NCBI GenBank assembly: GCA_016710265.1
Contig: JADJJL010000007.1
Location: 806,001 to 870,000 of the forward strand
DNA length: 64,000 nt
Source of the DNA: Saprospiraceae bacterium
GTDB taxonomy: Bacteria > Bacteroidota > Bacteroidia > Chitinophagales > Saprospiraceae
Direction: 5' to 3'
Below the pieces are notes generated by a model that worked only from the letters and a program-made list of their open reading frames with translations, searched no databases and was not told where the DNA came from. The stretch's first letter is position 1. Each line of letters starts with the position of its first letter. The position numbers and the translations under genes were made by a program. This document shows positions 55,592 through 64,000 of the stretch, piece by piece.

Positions 55592-56869
55592 ATGATTCAG
55601 ATATTCAGGGGTCTCCTTGGTATTCTTATACTATTGGCTATCTGCTATTTAATAAGCCGAAACCGTAAAAAAATTGATTGGAAGATGGTTGGATCTGGAT
55701 TGGTCTTGCAATTAGTTTTAGCTTTCTGTCTGATTGAAGTTGGTTGGATTCGAAAGATTTTTGAAGTGGTGGTCCGATTTTTTTCGGTCATGATCGAAGC
55801 CAGCCAACAATCTTCACAATTTCTCTTTGGCGATTTGGCCAAACCCGGTACACCCTATGGATTCGCCTTTTTGGTTTTACCTACCATTATCTTTTTTTCT
55901 GCGCTTTCCTCGGTCCTTTATTATTTTGGAATTCTACAAAAAGTGGTAGGAGGTTTTGCTTGGCTCATGCGCAAAACATTTAAATTATCTGGTGCGGAAA
56001 GTCTCGCTACTGCCGCCAATGTTTTTATTGGACAAACTGAAGCACCGCTGGTTATTAAGCCATACCTTGAACGAATGACCAGATCAGAATTACTCTGTTT
56101 GATGGTCGGAGGAATGGCTACCATAGCGGGTAGTGTGTTTGGTGCATACATGGGCATGTTGGGAGGAGCAGATGAAGCAAGTAGAATTTATTTTGGAATG
56201 CATCTTTTAACAGCGTCCATTATTTCTGCTCCTGCAGCCATTATTTGTGCAAAAATGATTTACCCTGAAGATCAAAAAGTAGACAACCAAGTAGAAATAA
56301 ATCAAGATGAAGTTGGAAGCAATTTTCTAGATGCTTTATCAAGAGGCACCACCGATGGATTAAAATTGGCCGTCAATGTAGGTGCCATGCTTCTTGCTTT
56401 TATGGCTTTCGTTTATTTAATCAATATGGGTTTAAATGGTATTGGTTCGTATGGATTGAATGATTGGGTGGTTGAATTTACGAATGGTAGTCATAAGAGT
56501 TTTGATTTACAATTTATTTTTGGAATTCTGTTTGCCCCAATTGCCTGGATCATCGGGATCGATGTCAATTATATCACGTCCATCGGACAATTGCTTGGAG
56601 AAAAAACCATTTTAAATGAATTTGTTGCTTATTTATCATTGGGAGAAATGAAAACTGCCGGAATTTTAGATCAGAGATCCATCGTGATTGCAACCTATGC
56701 TTTGTGCGGATTTTCAAATTTTGCGAGCATAGGAATTCAAATTGGAGGAATCAGTGCGATTGCACCGGGTCAAAGAAATAATTTGACTGCTTTTGGATTG
56801 TTGGCTTTAATTGGTGGTACTTTGGCATGCCTGATGACCGCATGCATTGCAGGAGCTTTATACAGATAA
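55592..56869 (+). CDS. Concentrative nucleoside transporter (CNT/NupC family)
   Basis: 425 residues, about ten membrane helices, usual length. The signature NVFIGQTEAPLVIKPYLERM followed by MVGGMATIAGSVFGAYM is diagnostic for the CNT family, which imports nucleosides with Na+ or H+. N-terminal domain 1-~75, gate ~100-200, C-terminal domain ~200-425 (GFSNFASIGIQIGGISAIAP). Divergently paired with udk. Confidence 0.95.
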   Translation: MIQIFRGLLGILILLAICYLISRNRKKIDWKMVGSGLVLQLVLAFCLIEVGWIRKIFEVVVRFFSVMIEASQQSSQFLFGDLAKPGTPYGFAFLVLPTIIFFSALSSVLYYFGILQKVVGGFAWLMRKTFKLSGAESLATAANVFIGQTEAPLVIKPYLERMTRSELLCLMVGGMATIAGSVFGAYMGMLGGADEASRIYFGMHLLTASIISAPAAIICAKMIYPEDQKVDNQVEINQDEVGSNFLDALSRGTTDGLKLAVNVGAMLLAFMAFVYLINMGLNGIGSYGLNDWVVEFTNGSHKSFDLQFIFGILFAPIAWIIGIDVNYITSIGQLLGEKTILNEFVAYLSLGEMKTAGILDQRSIVIATYALCGFSNFASIGIQIGGISAIAPGQRNNLTAFGLLALIGGTLACLMTACIAGALYR

Positions 56870-56873
56870 ATTT

Positions 56874-57395
56874 TTACAAATCCCAGATACCGTCCGGTAA
56901 TTGCACGGTGATTTCCATTTTCTCAGGATCAAGGTGGATGATAAAATCTTCGTGAATTGGAATATGAAAAGTCCGTAAACCGGATTGTATTTCAGCCATC
57001 CATTGACCAGGAAATTCTTGGATGGAAATAATTTTTCCTGAATTCCCTGATTGCTGATCGATGAGTAGATATCCTTCCAAACCCGCACTTTCTTTTTTAG
57101 AAACATCCATCTTTTTGATGGTGGTCTTGGGCAATTTTGCGACGTCTGTAAAAATATCTTTGTGGCTTAACACCTTTGCGTATTCAGGATCTTGCACGTC
57201 TTCAAATTTTACAAAAAACCTTCCATCATCCCGAATTTTTTCTATAAAAAATGGAATGTGGTTTCCTTCATGATAGATGAACAGAACTTTTTGTTTTAAA
57301 ATATCTTGTCTTAAATCCGGATCCAAATCAATTTCCAATTCTCCATTTAATCCATGGGCTTTAAGTGTTTTTCCTGCCTTAATAAATTCGATCAA
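56874..57395 (-). CDS. rimM: Ribosome maturation factor RimM
   Basis: 173 residues, normal length. N-terminal domain (IKAGKTLKAHGLNGELEI) and C-terminal PRC-barrel domain (EGYLLIDQQSGNSGKIISI, HIPIHEDFIIHLDPEKMEIT). It binds S19 and aids maturation of the 30S head. Start is TTG (no ATG lies in frame upstream before the previous gene's stop 10 bases away). Last gene of the unit mnmA - lipoprotein - rimM. Confidence 0.95.
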   Translation of the reverse strand: MIEFIKAGKTLKAHGLNGELEIDLDPDLRQDILKQKVLFIYHEGNHIPFFIEKIRDDGRFFVKFEDVQDPEYAKVLSHKDIFTDVAKLPKTTIKKMDVSKKESAGLEGYLLIDQQSGNSGKIISIQEFPGQWMAEIQSGLRTFHIPIHEDFIIHLDPEKMEITVQLPDGIWDL

Positions 57396-57405
57396 AGTAG
57401 AATAA

Positions 57406-58161
57406 TTAATTGTAACTGTGTAATTTTTGAGTCAGGACAAGTCCTCTCTCAGCCTTATTGTCCCATGGCATACTCATATCATCGATTTGGGTTTTCAGCA
57501 ACCAAAATTCACGATAGATTAAACCTATATTTTTGGCGTAACGTGATTCAGCATAAATTTTATTCAGAGCATCTTCGTAATTTACCTCCTCCAGTTGTAC
57601 AACATCATCGTAGGTTTTAAAGTCGATGACATCTTTGGATAAAATATTTTTATAAAAATAGGTATCACCATCCCAATAGCTGAATGGTTCATAAAATTCT
57701 CCTCGGATGAGTATACTGTTTTTATTTGAAAATCGGGATACGCCATTCCACCTTACGAATTTTTTAACCGGATAGGTAAATGCAATAAAATCCAGACCAA
57801 ATTCTGTCTTGATCATCATAGATTTATTAATCGTGATAAAAGAATTGTCAACAAAAAACCAAGGACCTTCTGCAGCATCACTTTTAAAAAAATCCAATGC
57901 ATATTCTGTTTCACCAAAGACATTGATGACGGTATCCACGACCTTTACCAAGGTGTAATTGCTGACCGTATCTCGCAGGATAATATTGGTTTTTGTAAAA
58001 AAAATAGAATCTGTTTTATAAATCCATTGCTTTCCAACTGCCAAGGGTGTATAATTGTAACCCAATACCTGAGGATCGAGAGGATCAGTGGTTCGCTCGC
58101 ATCCTGAATAAACCAAAATGAATATAAAAAAAAAGAATATATTAAATTTACCTAGGATCAT
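57406..58161 (-). CDS. Putative lipoprotein between mnmA and rimM
   Basis: 251 residues. Lipobox YSGC at about residue 21. The mature protein (NYTPLAVGKQWIYKTDSIFF...) resembles a beta-rich family of Bacteroidota envelope lipoproteins, with no function known to me. It overlaps the end of mnmA by 14 bases and is followed by rimM after 10 bases, so an envelope protein is expressed together with two RNA/ribosome genes. Confidence 0.8.
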   Translation of the reverse strand: MILGKFNIFFFFIFILVYSGCERTTDPLDPQVLGYNYTPLAVGKQWIYKTDSIFFTKTNIILRDTVSNYTLVKVVDTVINVFGETEYALDFFKSDAAEGPWFFVDNSFITINKSMMIKTEFGLDFIAFTYPVKKFVRWNGVSRFSNKNSILIRGEFYEPFSYWDGDTYFYKNILSKDVIDFKTYDDVVQLEEVNYEDALNKIYAESRYAKNIGLIYREFWLLKTQIDDMSMPWDNKAERGLVLTQKLHSYN

Positions 58162-59269
58162 TCAGTAAATTTGCAAACAATGAATTTTTAATAATTCCAC
58201 CACAGACCAGATCATCACCTTCGTAGATCACGGCAGACTGTCCCGGCGCAATACCTTTCACACCTGCCGTAAATGCGATATTTAAATTTGCGCCATCTGT
58301 GACAATATTGGAAATATGACCTGCATCTTTGTATCGGATTTTGGTAATAAATTCTTGATGAGGATCTATTTCGGTATATTTATGCCAGTTGATTTGAGAA
58401 ACGGCTAATGATGGTCTTGCCAAATCTTCTTCGTCACCCAAAACCACGGTATTGGTATCCGGATAAATATCGGTTACAAACATGGGTTTTCCAAATGCCT
58501 TACCGAGACCCTTGCGCTGTCCTATAGTGTAAAATGGATATCCATCGTGTGAACCCAAAATATGCCCGTGGCGATCCACAAACATGCCTCCACTGACCTG
58601 CTCTTCCAAACCTTCTACTCTTCTCTTTAGAAAGCCTCGATAGTCGTTGTCGGGCACAAAGCAAATTTCATAGCTCTCTGCTTTCTTGGCCAAATTGGTA
58701 TAACCTCGGTCAGCTGCAATTTTGCGGGTCTCCGATTTTAGCATATTTGCCAATGGAAACTTACTTCTACTCATGGCTTCCTGACTCAAGCCCCATAAAA
58801 CGTAAGATTGGTCTTTGTGCAAATCGTTGGCTTTGGAGACATAATACCGATCATTTTCATGGTTGATTTTGGCATAATGACCGGTGGCAATAAATTCACA
58901 GTCGAGCCCATCAGCCCTTTTGAGAAGGGCATTCCACTTGATGTGGGTATTGCACAGGACGCATGGATTGGGGGTTCGGCCAGCAAGATACTCGTCTACA
59001 AAATTGTCAATGACCGCATCGCCAAATTCATCTCTAATGTCAAGTATAAAATGGTGAAATCCCATGTCGACGGCCATTTTTCTGGCGTCTTGCAGAGAAT
59101 CCAGTGAGCAACAGCCCGTTTCTTTTTTGGATCCACCGGAAGAGGCATAGTCCCAGGTCTTCATGGTGATGCCAATGACTTCGTAACCTTGCTCGTGTAA
59201 AAGCAAAGCTGAAACAGCGCTATCGATCCCACCACTCATCGCTACCAAAACCCTACCAAGCTTGCTCAT
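58148..59269 (-). CDS. mnmA: tRNA 2-thiouridylase MnmA
   Basis: 373 residues, normal length. Thiolates U34 of tRNAs for Glu, Gln and Lys. PP-loop ATP site AMSGGIDSAVSALLL (10-24), first Cys region PNPCVLCN (C103, C106) and the second catalytic Cys in EICFVPD (C203); GHYAKI and YPFYTIGQRKGLG follow. No fused rhodanese domain. First gene of the three-gene unit. Confidence 0.96.
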   Translation of the reverse strand: MSKLGRVLVAMSGGIDSAVSALLLHEQGYEVIGITMKTWDYASSGGSKKETGCCSLDSLQDARKMAVDMGFHHFILDIRDEFGDAVIDNFVDEYLAGRTPNPCVLCNTHIKWNALLKRADGLDCEFIATGHYAKINHENDRYYVSKANDLHKDQSYVLWGLSQEAMSRSKFPLANMLKSETRKIAADRGYTNLAKKAESYEICFVPDNDYRGFLKRRVEGLEEQVSGGMFVDRHGHILGSHDGYPFYTIGQRKGLGKAFGKPMFVTDIYPDTNTVVLGDEEDLARPSLAVSQINWHKYTEIDPHQEFITKIRYKDAGHISNIVTDGANLNIAFTAGVKGIAPGQSAVIYEGDDLVCGGIIKNSLFANLLNDPR

Positions 59270-59507
59270 CCTTGAAAATCACAAAGTTAATACATTAAAT
59301 AATAGTATAATATATATTTTAAAAAGATTTTTTTCAAATTTTTAGGTCCGAACTAAAATCCAGTTTATATATTTGCAGCCCAAAAGTAAATTATCAATTA
59401 CAAAAGTGCCATTGATTAACATACTTTTGAGAGTTATTGTTGAATGTTTAGATTTTAAAGGCTGACTTAATGTATTCGTCAGCAGATATTTATAAATATT
59501 ATATCAT

Positions 59508-59580
<73 letters not shown>

Positions 59581-59589
59581 CATTTTTTG

Positions 59590-59617
59590 AAAAAATCCGC
59601 TGGCAAGCGGATTTTTT
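59590..59617 (+). terminator. Hairpin terminator between the two tRNA genes
   Basis: AAAAAATCCGCT (59590-59601) with AGCGGATTTTTT (59606-59617), loop GGCA, directly before tRNA-Leu. The stem ends in a T-run, so it could stop the tRNA-Gly transcript; tRNA-Leu would then need read-through or another promoter. Confidence 0.7.
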
Positions 59618-59619
59618 TT

Positions 59620-59705
59620 GCCCAGGTGGTGGAATTGGTAGACACGCAGGACTTAAAATCCTGTTTGCAGTAATGCAAGTGCGGGTTCAAGTCCCGCCCC
59701 GGGTA
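59620..59705 (+). tRNA. tRNA-Leu (TAA)
   Basis: 86 bases including a long variable arm (class II, as expected for leucine). Anticodon stem CAGGA/TCCTG with loop CTTAAAA gives TAA. The acceptor stem has one A-C mismatch and one G-T pair. Tandem hairpin repeats begin six bases after its end. Confidence 0.92.
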
Positions 59706-59710
59706 CAAAA

Positions 59711-60096
59711 ATCAGAATGAGTGAGAGAAAGAGAATGAGAAAGAATAATGAATTTTACTCATTCTGATTTTTCTCTCATTCTGTTCCTCTTTCTCACACT
59801 CTTTCTATTTTTTTTGTTAATTGAAATTATGTTTGATTTTCAATCAGAATGAGTGAGAGTAGGAGAATGAGAATGAGGAAGAAAAAGCCATACACTCATT
59901 CTGATTTTTCTCTCATTCTGTTTCTCTTTCTCACTCTCTTTCTTACTTCTTTGTTAATTGAAATTATGTTTGATTTTCAATCAGAATGAGTGAGAGAAAG
60001 AGAATGAGAAAGAATAATGAATTTTACGCATTCTGATTTTTCTCTCATTCTGTTCCTCTTTCTCACACTCTTTCTACTTTTTTGTTAATTGAAATT
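59711..60096 (+). repeat. Three tandem hairpin units, each ending in the upstream region and start codon of the four-helix-bundle gene
   Basis: Units start at 59711, 59843 and 59980 (132 and 137 bases apart). Each is a long imperfect hairpin: a purine-rich arm (AGAATGAGTGAGAG...) facing a pyrimidine-rich arm (CTCTCATTCTG...), followed by TTGTTAATTGAAATTATG. In units 1 and 2 that ATG (59829, 59966) gives a mini-frame of seven codons and a stop (MFDFQSE); in unit 3 the same ATG (60097) opens the real gene. This fills the 392-base gap. Confidence 0.85.
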
Positions 60097-60444
60097 ATGT
60101 TTGATTTTCAAAAACTTGAAGTTTATAAAAAGGCACTTTTGCTTCATAATGAACTCAAACCTATATTAAAATCACCCGGAATCAACAAGAATATCGCAGA
60201 TCAACTTTTCAGGGCTTCTTTAAGTATTACTTTAAACATCGCTGAAGGTTCTGGTAGATTTACTCAAAAAGACAGGAGGAATTTCTTCATCATCTCAAGA
60301 TCCTCTGTTTTTGAATGTGTCGCCATTTTGGATGTCGTCTCTTCTGATAACTGCTGTTCTAATGAACAATACCTTCATTTGATTTCTTCCGCCGATGAAA
60401 TTTCCAGAATGCTCTATACTATGATTAAAAATTTAGAAAAATAA
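60097..60444 (+). CDS. Four-helix-bundle protein (S23/IVP family, PF05635-like)
   Basis: 115 residues from ATG 60097 (preceding in-frame codons belong to the repeat). MFDFQKLEVYKKALLLHNEL, then ADQLFRASLSITLNIAEGSG, DRRNFFIISRSSVFECVAIL and a final helix: the standard four-helix pattern of the 23S rRNA-intervening-sequence/S23 family, which also includes the Avd accessory protein of diversity-generating retroelements. Function of stand-alone members is unknown. A broken second copy lies just downstream. Confidence 0.9.
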   Translation: MFDFQKLEVYKKALLLHNELKPILKSPGINKNIADQLFRASLSITLNIAEGSGRFTQKDRRNFFIISRSSVFECVAILDVVSSDNCCSNEQYLHLISSADEISRMLYTMIKNLEK

Positions 60445-60519
60445 TCCCAGCGAAAAACAGAATGAGAATGAGTAGGAGAATGAGAATGAATTTTACTCTA
60501 TCTCGCCTCCTTCTCCATC
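60445..60519 (+). repeat. Fourth hairpin-like purine/pyrimidine repeat, between intact and broken four-helix genes
   Basis: ACAGAATGAGAATGAG...GGAGAATGAGAATG followed by TTTTACTC...CTCCTTCTCCATC. Same purine arm/ATTTTAC/pyrimidine arm order as the three tandem units, but shorter and diverged. It runs directly into the truncated gene. Confidence 0.65.
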
Positions 60520-60732
60520 CCCCTAAATATCGCAGAAGCATCCGGCGGATTTTCAAACCCAGATAGACGTAATTTTTATGTCATCGCAAGAAGTTCAGTT
60601 TTTGAGTGTGTCGCTATTCTGGATATACTTCATGATCAACAATTCATATCGGATTCTCAATTTAACGATTATTTAGAAAAATCTGAAAATCTAAGCAAAA
60701 TTCTTTTTGCACTGATTAAAAAGTATTCATAA
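60520..60732 (+). pseudogene. Truncated four-helix-bundle (S23-type) gene copy
   Basis: The frame 60520-60732 reads PLNIAEASGGFSNPDRRNF, then FYVIARSSVFECVAIL and a helical end KILFALIKKYS before TAA. It aligns with residues ~45 onward of the intact protein (LNIAEGSG, DRRNF, SSVFECVAILD) but differs at many positions, so it is an older paralogue. The N-terminal third and start are missing, replaced by the hairpin repeat. The 159 bases after it show nothing. Confidence 0.85.
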
Positions 60733-60891
60733 TTTTATTCATTCTAAGAATTAGAACCAACAAGTGTAAGAGCGACTATAATCACTTTTTTTAACTAACT
60801 ACAAAGTCAAATCAAATTGTCAGAATCTGAAAATTAAAATTATTGTTTATTTTTTAATAATCCGAACATATCTAATGTTGCTATAGCCCAT

Positions 60892-62468
60892 TTAAAATTT
60901 AATCTGCAATCCAAGTTTCATCTGCAAACTCTGATACTTCTGCTCAATCGGTCCTGAAAAAATACTTGCATTAAAAGTTTGATACTGAAAAGCTCCAACA
61001 AGAGAAAATCTTTCACCTAAATGATATTGAGTGTAAATCCCAGTATTAAAACCTATACCCAATGTTTTCTGCACTTTACTAAGTTTCAGATCTTCTATTT
61101 CAGAAATTTCCAATTGGTCGTTTAAAAGCCTTCCTTTTACCTGATTTGAAATTGAAAACAAAATTCCAGCTTGAATACCCATGGACCAATTTTTAACACT
61201 CAGTACATCAATACCAATGTTCAAAGGAATATTCCATTGCTGAATCTTATTGTAATGAATTACTTTTCTGGATTTATAATTGATATACCATGCTTCAATA
61301 TAACTGGAGTCACGATTCCCGTTGGAGTACTCTATATCAGCTAGCGTGAGACCATAATTATTGGAAGATTTGGTTTGGTTATATTCAAATTTCTCATTGC
61401 GCTGGAGAAATTGAATTCCTGATTCAAGATTCCATTTTCTATATTGCATTCCCAAATAAAATGATCCAATCCATTCTTCCAAATTGCTTTCTGACTTCTT
61501 TCTCTCCTGTACATACATGGATAAATTGTCATCAGAAGTAACCAGATTTTTAAAGTATCCTCCAACACCCATTTCAGGTCTAAGATAAAAAGAGATAGAC
61601 TTTCCCTTCATTGAAGATTTAGCTTTGTCCTCTAAAAGAGAATCCTTACTACTTTCAATAAATTTTTCGGTCGGTTTATCAGATAATTCAAAGAGATTTT
61701 CATTTATACTATCCGAAGTATCATTACTTGTTTCAGGTAATATGTCATTTTGATTGCTATCCTGAAAGTGAATAAATAGTCCTTCTGATTCCACTAATTT
61801 ATCAGCACTTACTAATTGATGTCTACCGTCTTCAAAAATATCTTTTCTTTCGTCTTTTTCATTTAAAGAATTTTCATTCTTATCCTTGGAGGAATTTTTG
61901 ACTTGATCTTCACTTTGGATCTGCAGATTATTATTATTTGCATCATGCACATTCTTAAAAATGTGATAAGTTCCTTTTTTTGCTTGGAATTTTGTGTTCT
62001 ATTTTGCTCAATGTCAGCTGACTTGTTTTGTAAAAGGGTTTGTGAATTCGTTTGATGTTGACCTGGTTCAGATAAATTCGCTTGATTTCTTAGCCCTACA
62101 GAGGAAAGAATCTGCATTGTTTTAGCTTTTTCAGTATCTAATGTATCTTTAATTTGACCTTCCATTAGCTTTGATTCTAAATGGTTTTGGTCTTCTGTAA
62201 AATTAGAATTTTGTCCGATGTCAACGTTCTCTGATTTATGTTCGTGATGCTTTACAATGGTTGACTCTTTTATTGCCTTTTGATTCAAAAAAAAGATGAC
62301 CAATGGGGAACCGATTACAAATGGAATCCACAACCACCACAATAAAAATCTTCGCTTCTTTTTTTCTGGAAGCTTTGGTTCAAGATTGCTCCAAAATTTA
62401 TCCAAATCCAATTCAGAAGGATATTTTTGCATTAGATCTTTGACCTTTTTATCAAACTTATTTTCCAT
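60892..62468 (-). CDS. Anti-sigma-like/outer-membrane-barrel fusion in two frames (joined by -1 frameshift or frame-disrupted)
   Basis: Part 1 (62468 to stop at 61863, 201 residues from ATG 62468) has the cytoplasmic pattern LDLDKFWSNLEPKLPEKKKRR, a membrane helix (LLWWLWIPFVIGSPLVIFFL) and a charged linker. Part 2 (frame open from about 61990 to 60892) continues the linker and has a barrel-type domain (SFYLRPEMGVGGYF, FYLGMQYRKWNLESGIQFL, LQMKLGLQIKF). They overlap around the run CAAAAAAAGG at 61973-61982. In frame 0 it reads CAA AAA AAG, i.e. the slippery heptamer A_AAA_AAG; a -1 slip gives QKKGTYHIFKNVHD and a ~525-residue product like the intact homologue at 34508-35812. A lost A in a run of eight would give the same picture. 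Confidence 0.75.
61974..61981 (-). promoter_or_regulatory. A_AAA_AAG slippery heptamer (candidate -1 frameshift site)
   Basis: Heptamer read in frame CAA AAA AAG GAA on the minus strand. It is the same class of site as in dnaX. Going back one base connects the two parts of the fusion. No strong downstream hairpin or upstream SD-like stimulator was seen. Confidence 0.45.
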
Positions 62469-63012
62469 AATATTCAATTTTTTGTGCAGATATCATCTGC
62501 ATTAACACCTGCCTAGCCCTAAAAAGATAAGATCTAGAACTATTGATGTTGATTCCTAAAATTTCCGAAATCTCATCATGCGAATAACCATCAATGACGA
62601 AAAGATTAAATACTTTTTGATAAGGATCCTCTAAAGTTTGAATCAGGCTAATTATTTGCTCACAGTCTATGTTTTGATTTATGTGATCTAAATCAAGAAT
62701 ATGATCTGTATCAATTTCAGAAAGTGATTGGACACCATTCAGATGTTTTTTATTCGATTTGAATTGACGGATGCTGGTGTGAATCATGATGGTTCGCATC
62801 CAAGTATAGAGTTTTCCTCTTTGTAGATCAAATTGATGGAGATTTTGAAAAATATTGATAAAGCCTTCTTGAAGGCAATCTTCTGCAAAATGGTCGTTGT
62901 GTGCGTATCGCCTGATCACAGAAAGAAGAGCTGGTGCATAGTTATACACCAGCTCTTTCTGTGCGCTGCGGTCATTTTGCAGACATTGTTCGATCAATTT
63001 TTTCTCGTCCAA
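62458..63012 (-). CDS. ECF-type RNA polymerase sigma factor
   Basis: 184 residues with region 2 (AEDCLQEGFINIFQNLHQFD, KLYTWMRTIMIHTSIRQF) and region 4 (YQKVFNLFVIDGYSHDEIS, SRSYLFRARQVLMQMI). Start is TTG; an in-frame stop lies only four codons upstream and no ATG fits. It overlaps the fusion gene by 11 bases. Similar in layout to the sigma gene at 35809-36354. Confidence 0.95.
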   Translation of the reverse strand: MDEKKLIEQCLQNDRSAQKELVYNYAPALLSVIRRYAHNDHFAEDCLQEGFINIFQNLHQFDLQRGKLYTWMRTIMIHTSIRQFKSNKKHLNGVQSLSEIDTDHILDLDHINQNIDCEQIISLIQTLEDPYQKVFNLFVIDGYSHDEISEILGININSSRSYLFRARQVLMQMISAQKIEYYGK

Positions 63013-63033
63013 AATTTCAATCTATTAAAGCAT

Positions 63034-64000
63034 TTAATTTCTGAGAATGCTAAACTCCCCACTAAAATTTATATTTCCCTGAGGTCCTAATGCATCTAAG
63101 TTTAGCAATGATCCGCTAAAAGTACCTTTTATTTGTCCTCCCTGAGGACCTATATGAATAATTTGGTAGTTTACGGTATTACAATTTGAAGCACAATAAA
63201 GGGCCACATTGGGTAGATATTGATTCAAAGAGATAGAATTTGGATTTCCGGCTGATTGAGAAATATCCAGAATATTCATCCTAAAGTGAGTGGAATCAGG
63301 ACCAAAAGCAAATATTTGTATTGGTCCGGGAGCAGAACCGTCAACATAAGCACTGTACAAATTATCTTTTCCTAAACAATTTATTCTAACAAAGTCCTTC
63401 AACTCTTCACAAACTTTAATCTCTCCGAGATCAACAATAGATTGATTATTGACATCAAAATCAACATCCGTTTTTTCCTTTAAGTTTGTGATATCGACTA
63501 TTTTCAAATGATAGGCAACAGTGCCACAATAACTCATAAAAGTATTTATATTTCCATTTGCATCTAGAGGAATGTAAATCATAGATTTGGTCTGTTTCTC
63601 TGTTAAATTTACATAATTATTGGAGACGGCTTGGTTATTACAGTCAACGGCTTGAAGCAACAAATTGAAAGTTTTAATATTCGGTACCAAGACATCACCC
63701 AAATCAAGATCAATGTTTTGGGACTGGAAAGTTTTTATGATGGATGAATTGCATTCTAACCCGACCATTTCAAAACTTGTGTTAGCAGGAATTTTTCCTT
63801 CAAAAGTTCCGTCGTTGTTTGTTGCGCCACTTCCATGACCCCATTGGGTAAGATCAAGAATATCGAATCCAAATCCAGAAAGTGGATTTCCTAATTCGTC
63901 GACCAATCTAAACTTTAGATTAATTGCCTTAAAAGGAAAATCCCAATTCCAAAATGTAAAGTGAGCTGCATTACCAACATAGTAGGATCCATTGACTTTA
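63034..64000 (-). CDS. C-terminal part of a secreted/envelope protein (partial)
   Basis: The frame stays open to the window edge, so the N-terminus is missing; about 321 residues are present. Residues near VDELGNPLSGFGFDI and GATNNDGTFEGKIP look like carboxypeptidase-regulatory (Ig-like) repeats, and later parts are beta-rich with several Cys (CGTVAYHL, ALYCASNCNTVNY). No sorting domain is seen at the end. 21 bases separate it from the sigma gene downstream, so cotranscription is possible. Function unknown. Confidence 0.75.
   Translation of the reverse strand, partial: KVNGSYYVGNAAHFTFWNWDFPFKAINLKFRLVDELGNPLSGFGFDILDLTQWGHGSGATNNDGTFEGKIPANTSFEMVGLECNSSIIKTFQSQNIDLDLGDVLVPNIKTFNLLLQAVDCNNQAVSNNYVNLTEKQTKSMIYIPLDANGNINTFMSYCGTVAYHLKIVDITNLKEKTDVDFDVNNQSIVDLGEIKVCEELKDFVRINCLGKDNLYSAYVDGSAPGPIQIFAFGPDSTHFRMNILDISQSAGNPNSISLNQYLPNVALYCASNCNTVNYQIIHIGPQGGQIKGTFSGSLLNLDALGPQGNINFSGEFSILRN

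Noticed and set aside
59711..60096. CRISPR-like array
   Set aside because: Three units of ~135 bases form hairpins with no constant-length spacers and no cas genes; they are a tandem duplication.

Overview
The window is a stretch of chromosome from a Bacteroidota bacterium, most likely of the Saprospiria/Saprospiraceae. This is inferred from several type IX secretion (T9SS) C-terminal sorting domains, a gliding-motility-type (CHU_C) secreted protein, giant secreted proteins built of SdrD_B/DUF11/Cys-rich/dockerin modules, Bacteroidota-type promoters (TTTG...TAnnTTTG), an extended ribosomal protein S16, lack of Shine-Dalgarno sites and AT-rich DNA. The species cannot be named. Genes for the T9SS machinery itself are not in the window.

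Layout. 1-6 kb: the end of a T9SS cargo protein, a large propeller-type sensor histidine kinase, a DUF1028 secreted protein and rpe. 6-19 kb: a TonB-dependent receptor, rpsP with a structured leader, a hypothetical protein, an outer-membrane barrel, a lipoprotein, a metal ABC permease fused to a DtxR-like regulator domain, a HEXXH mini-protein, CvpA, a YCF48-like lipoprotein, a Tat-exported pirin, and a secreted protein with an acidic head and basic repeats. 19-29.5 kb: a potassium-channel-like small membrane protein, a 1366-residue type-B T9SS protein, a propeller T9SS protein, an AI-2E family transporter, a YtxH/holin-X stress-type operon and a beta-helix lipoprotein. 29.5-33.4 kb: a tiny membrane protein and three glycosyltransferases that look like one envelope-polysaccharide or lipid-linked sugar module. 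33.4-36.4 kb: an ECF sigma factor, an inner-membrane/outer-barrel fusion protein and a lipoprotein. 36.6-53.8 kb: two paralogous giant secreted proteins (about 4245 and 1362 residues). 54-54.7 kb: a gene-free, highly structured repeat block. 54.9-59.3 kb: udk and a nucleoside transporter (divergent), then mnmA-lipoprotein-rimM. 59.5-60.7 kb: two tRNAs, tandem hairpin repeats and an S23-type four-helix-bundle gene with a broken second copy. 60.9-64 kb: a second sigma/fusion pair in which the fusion is split by a -1 frame change at an A7 run, and the C-terminal part of a secreted protein.

The most unusual material is non-coding or at the coding/non-coding border: a hairpin-headed interspersed repeat family (four copies, two subfamilies, with a compensatory change in one stem), a nested palindromic element at 54.1-54.4 kb, a tandem hairpin array at 15.5-15.9 kb, and the four-helix-bundle locus, where a long hairpin plus the gene's own start codon has been tandemly copied next to a tRNA gene. 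On the protein side, the sigma/anti-sigma-like/beta-barrel fusions (one possibly expressed by frameshifting) and a possible cohesin-like domain beside dockerin repeats in both giant proteins are worth testing. No CRISPR array, phage, transposase or conjugative module was seen.
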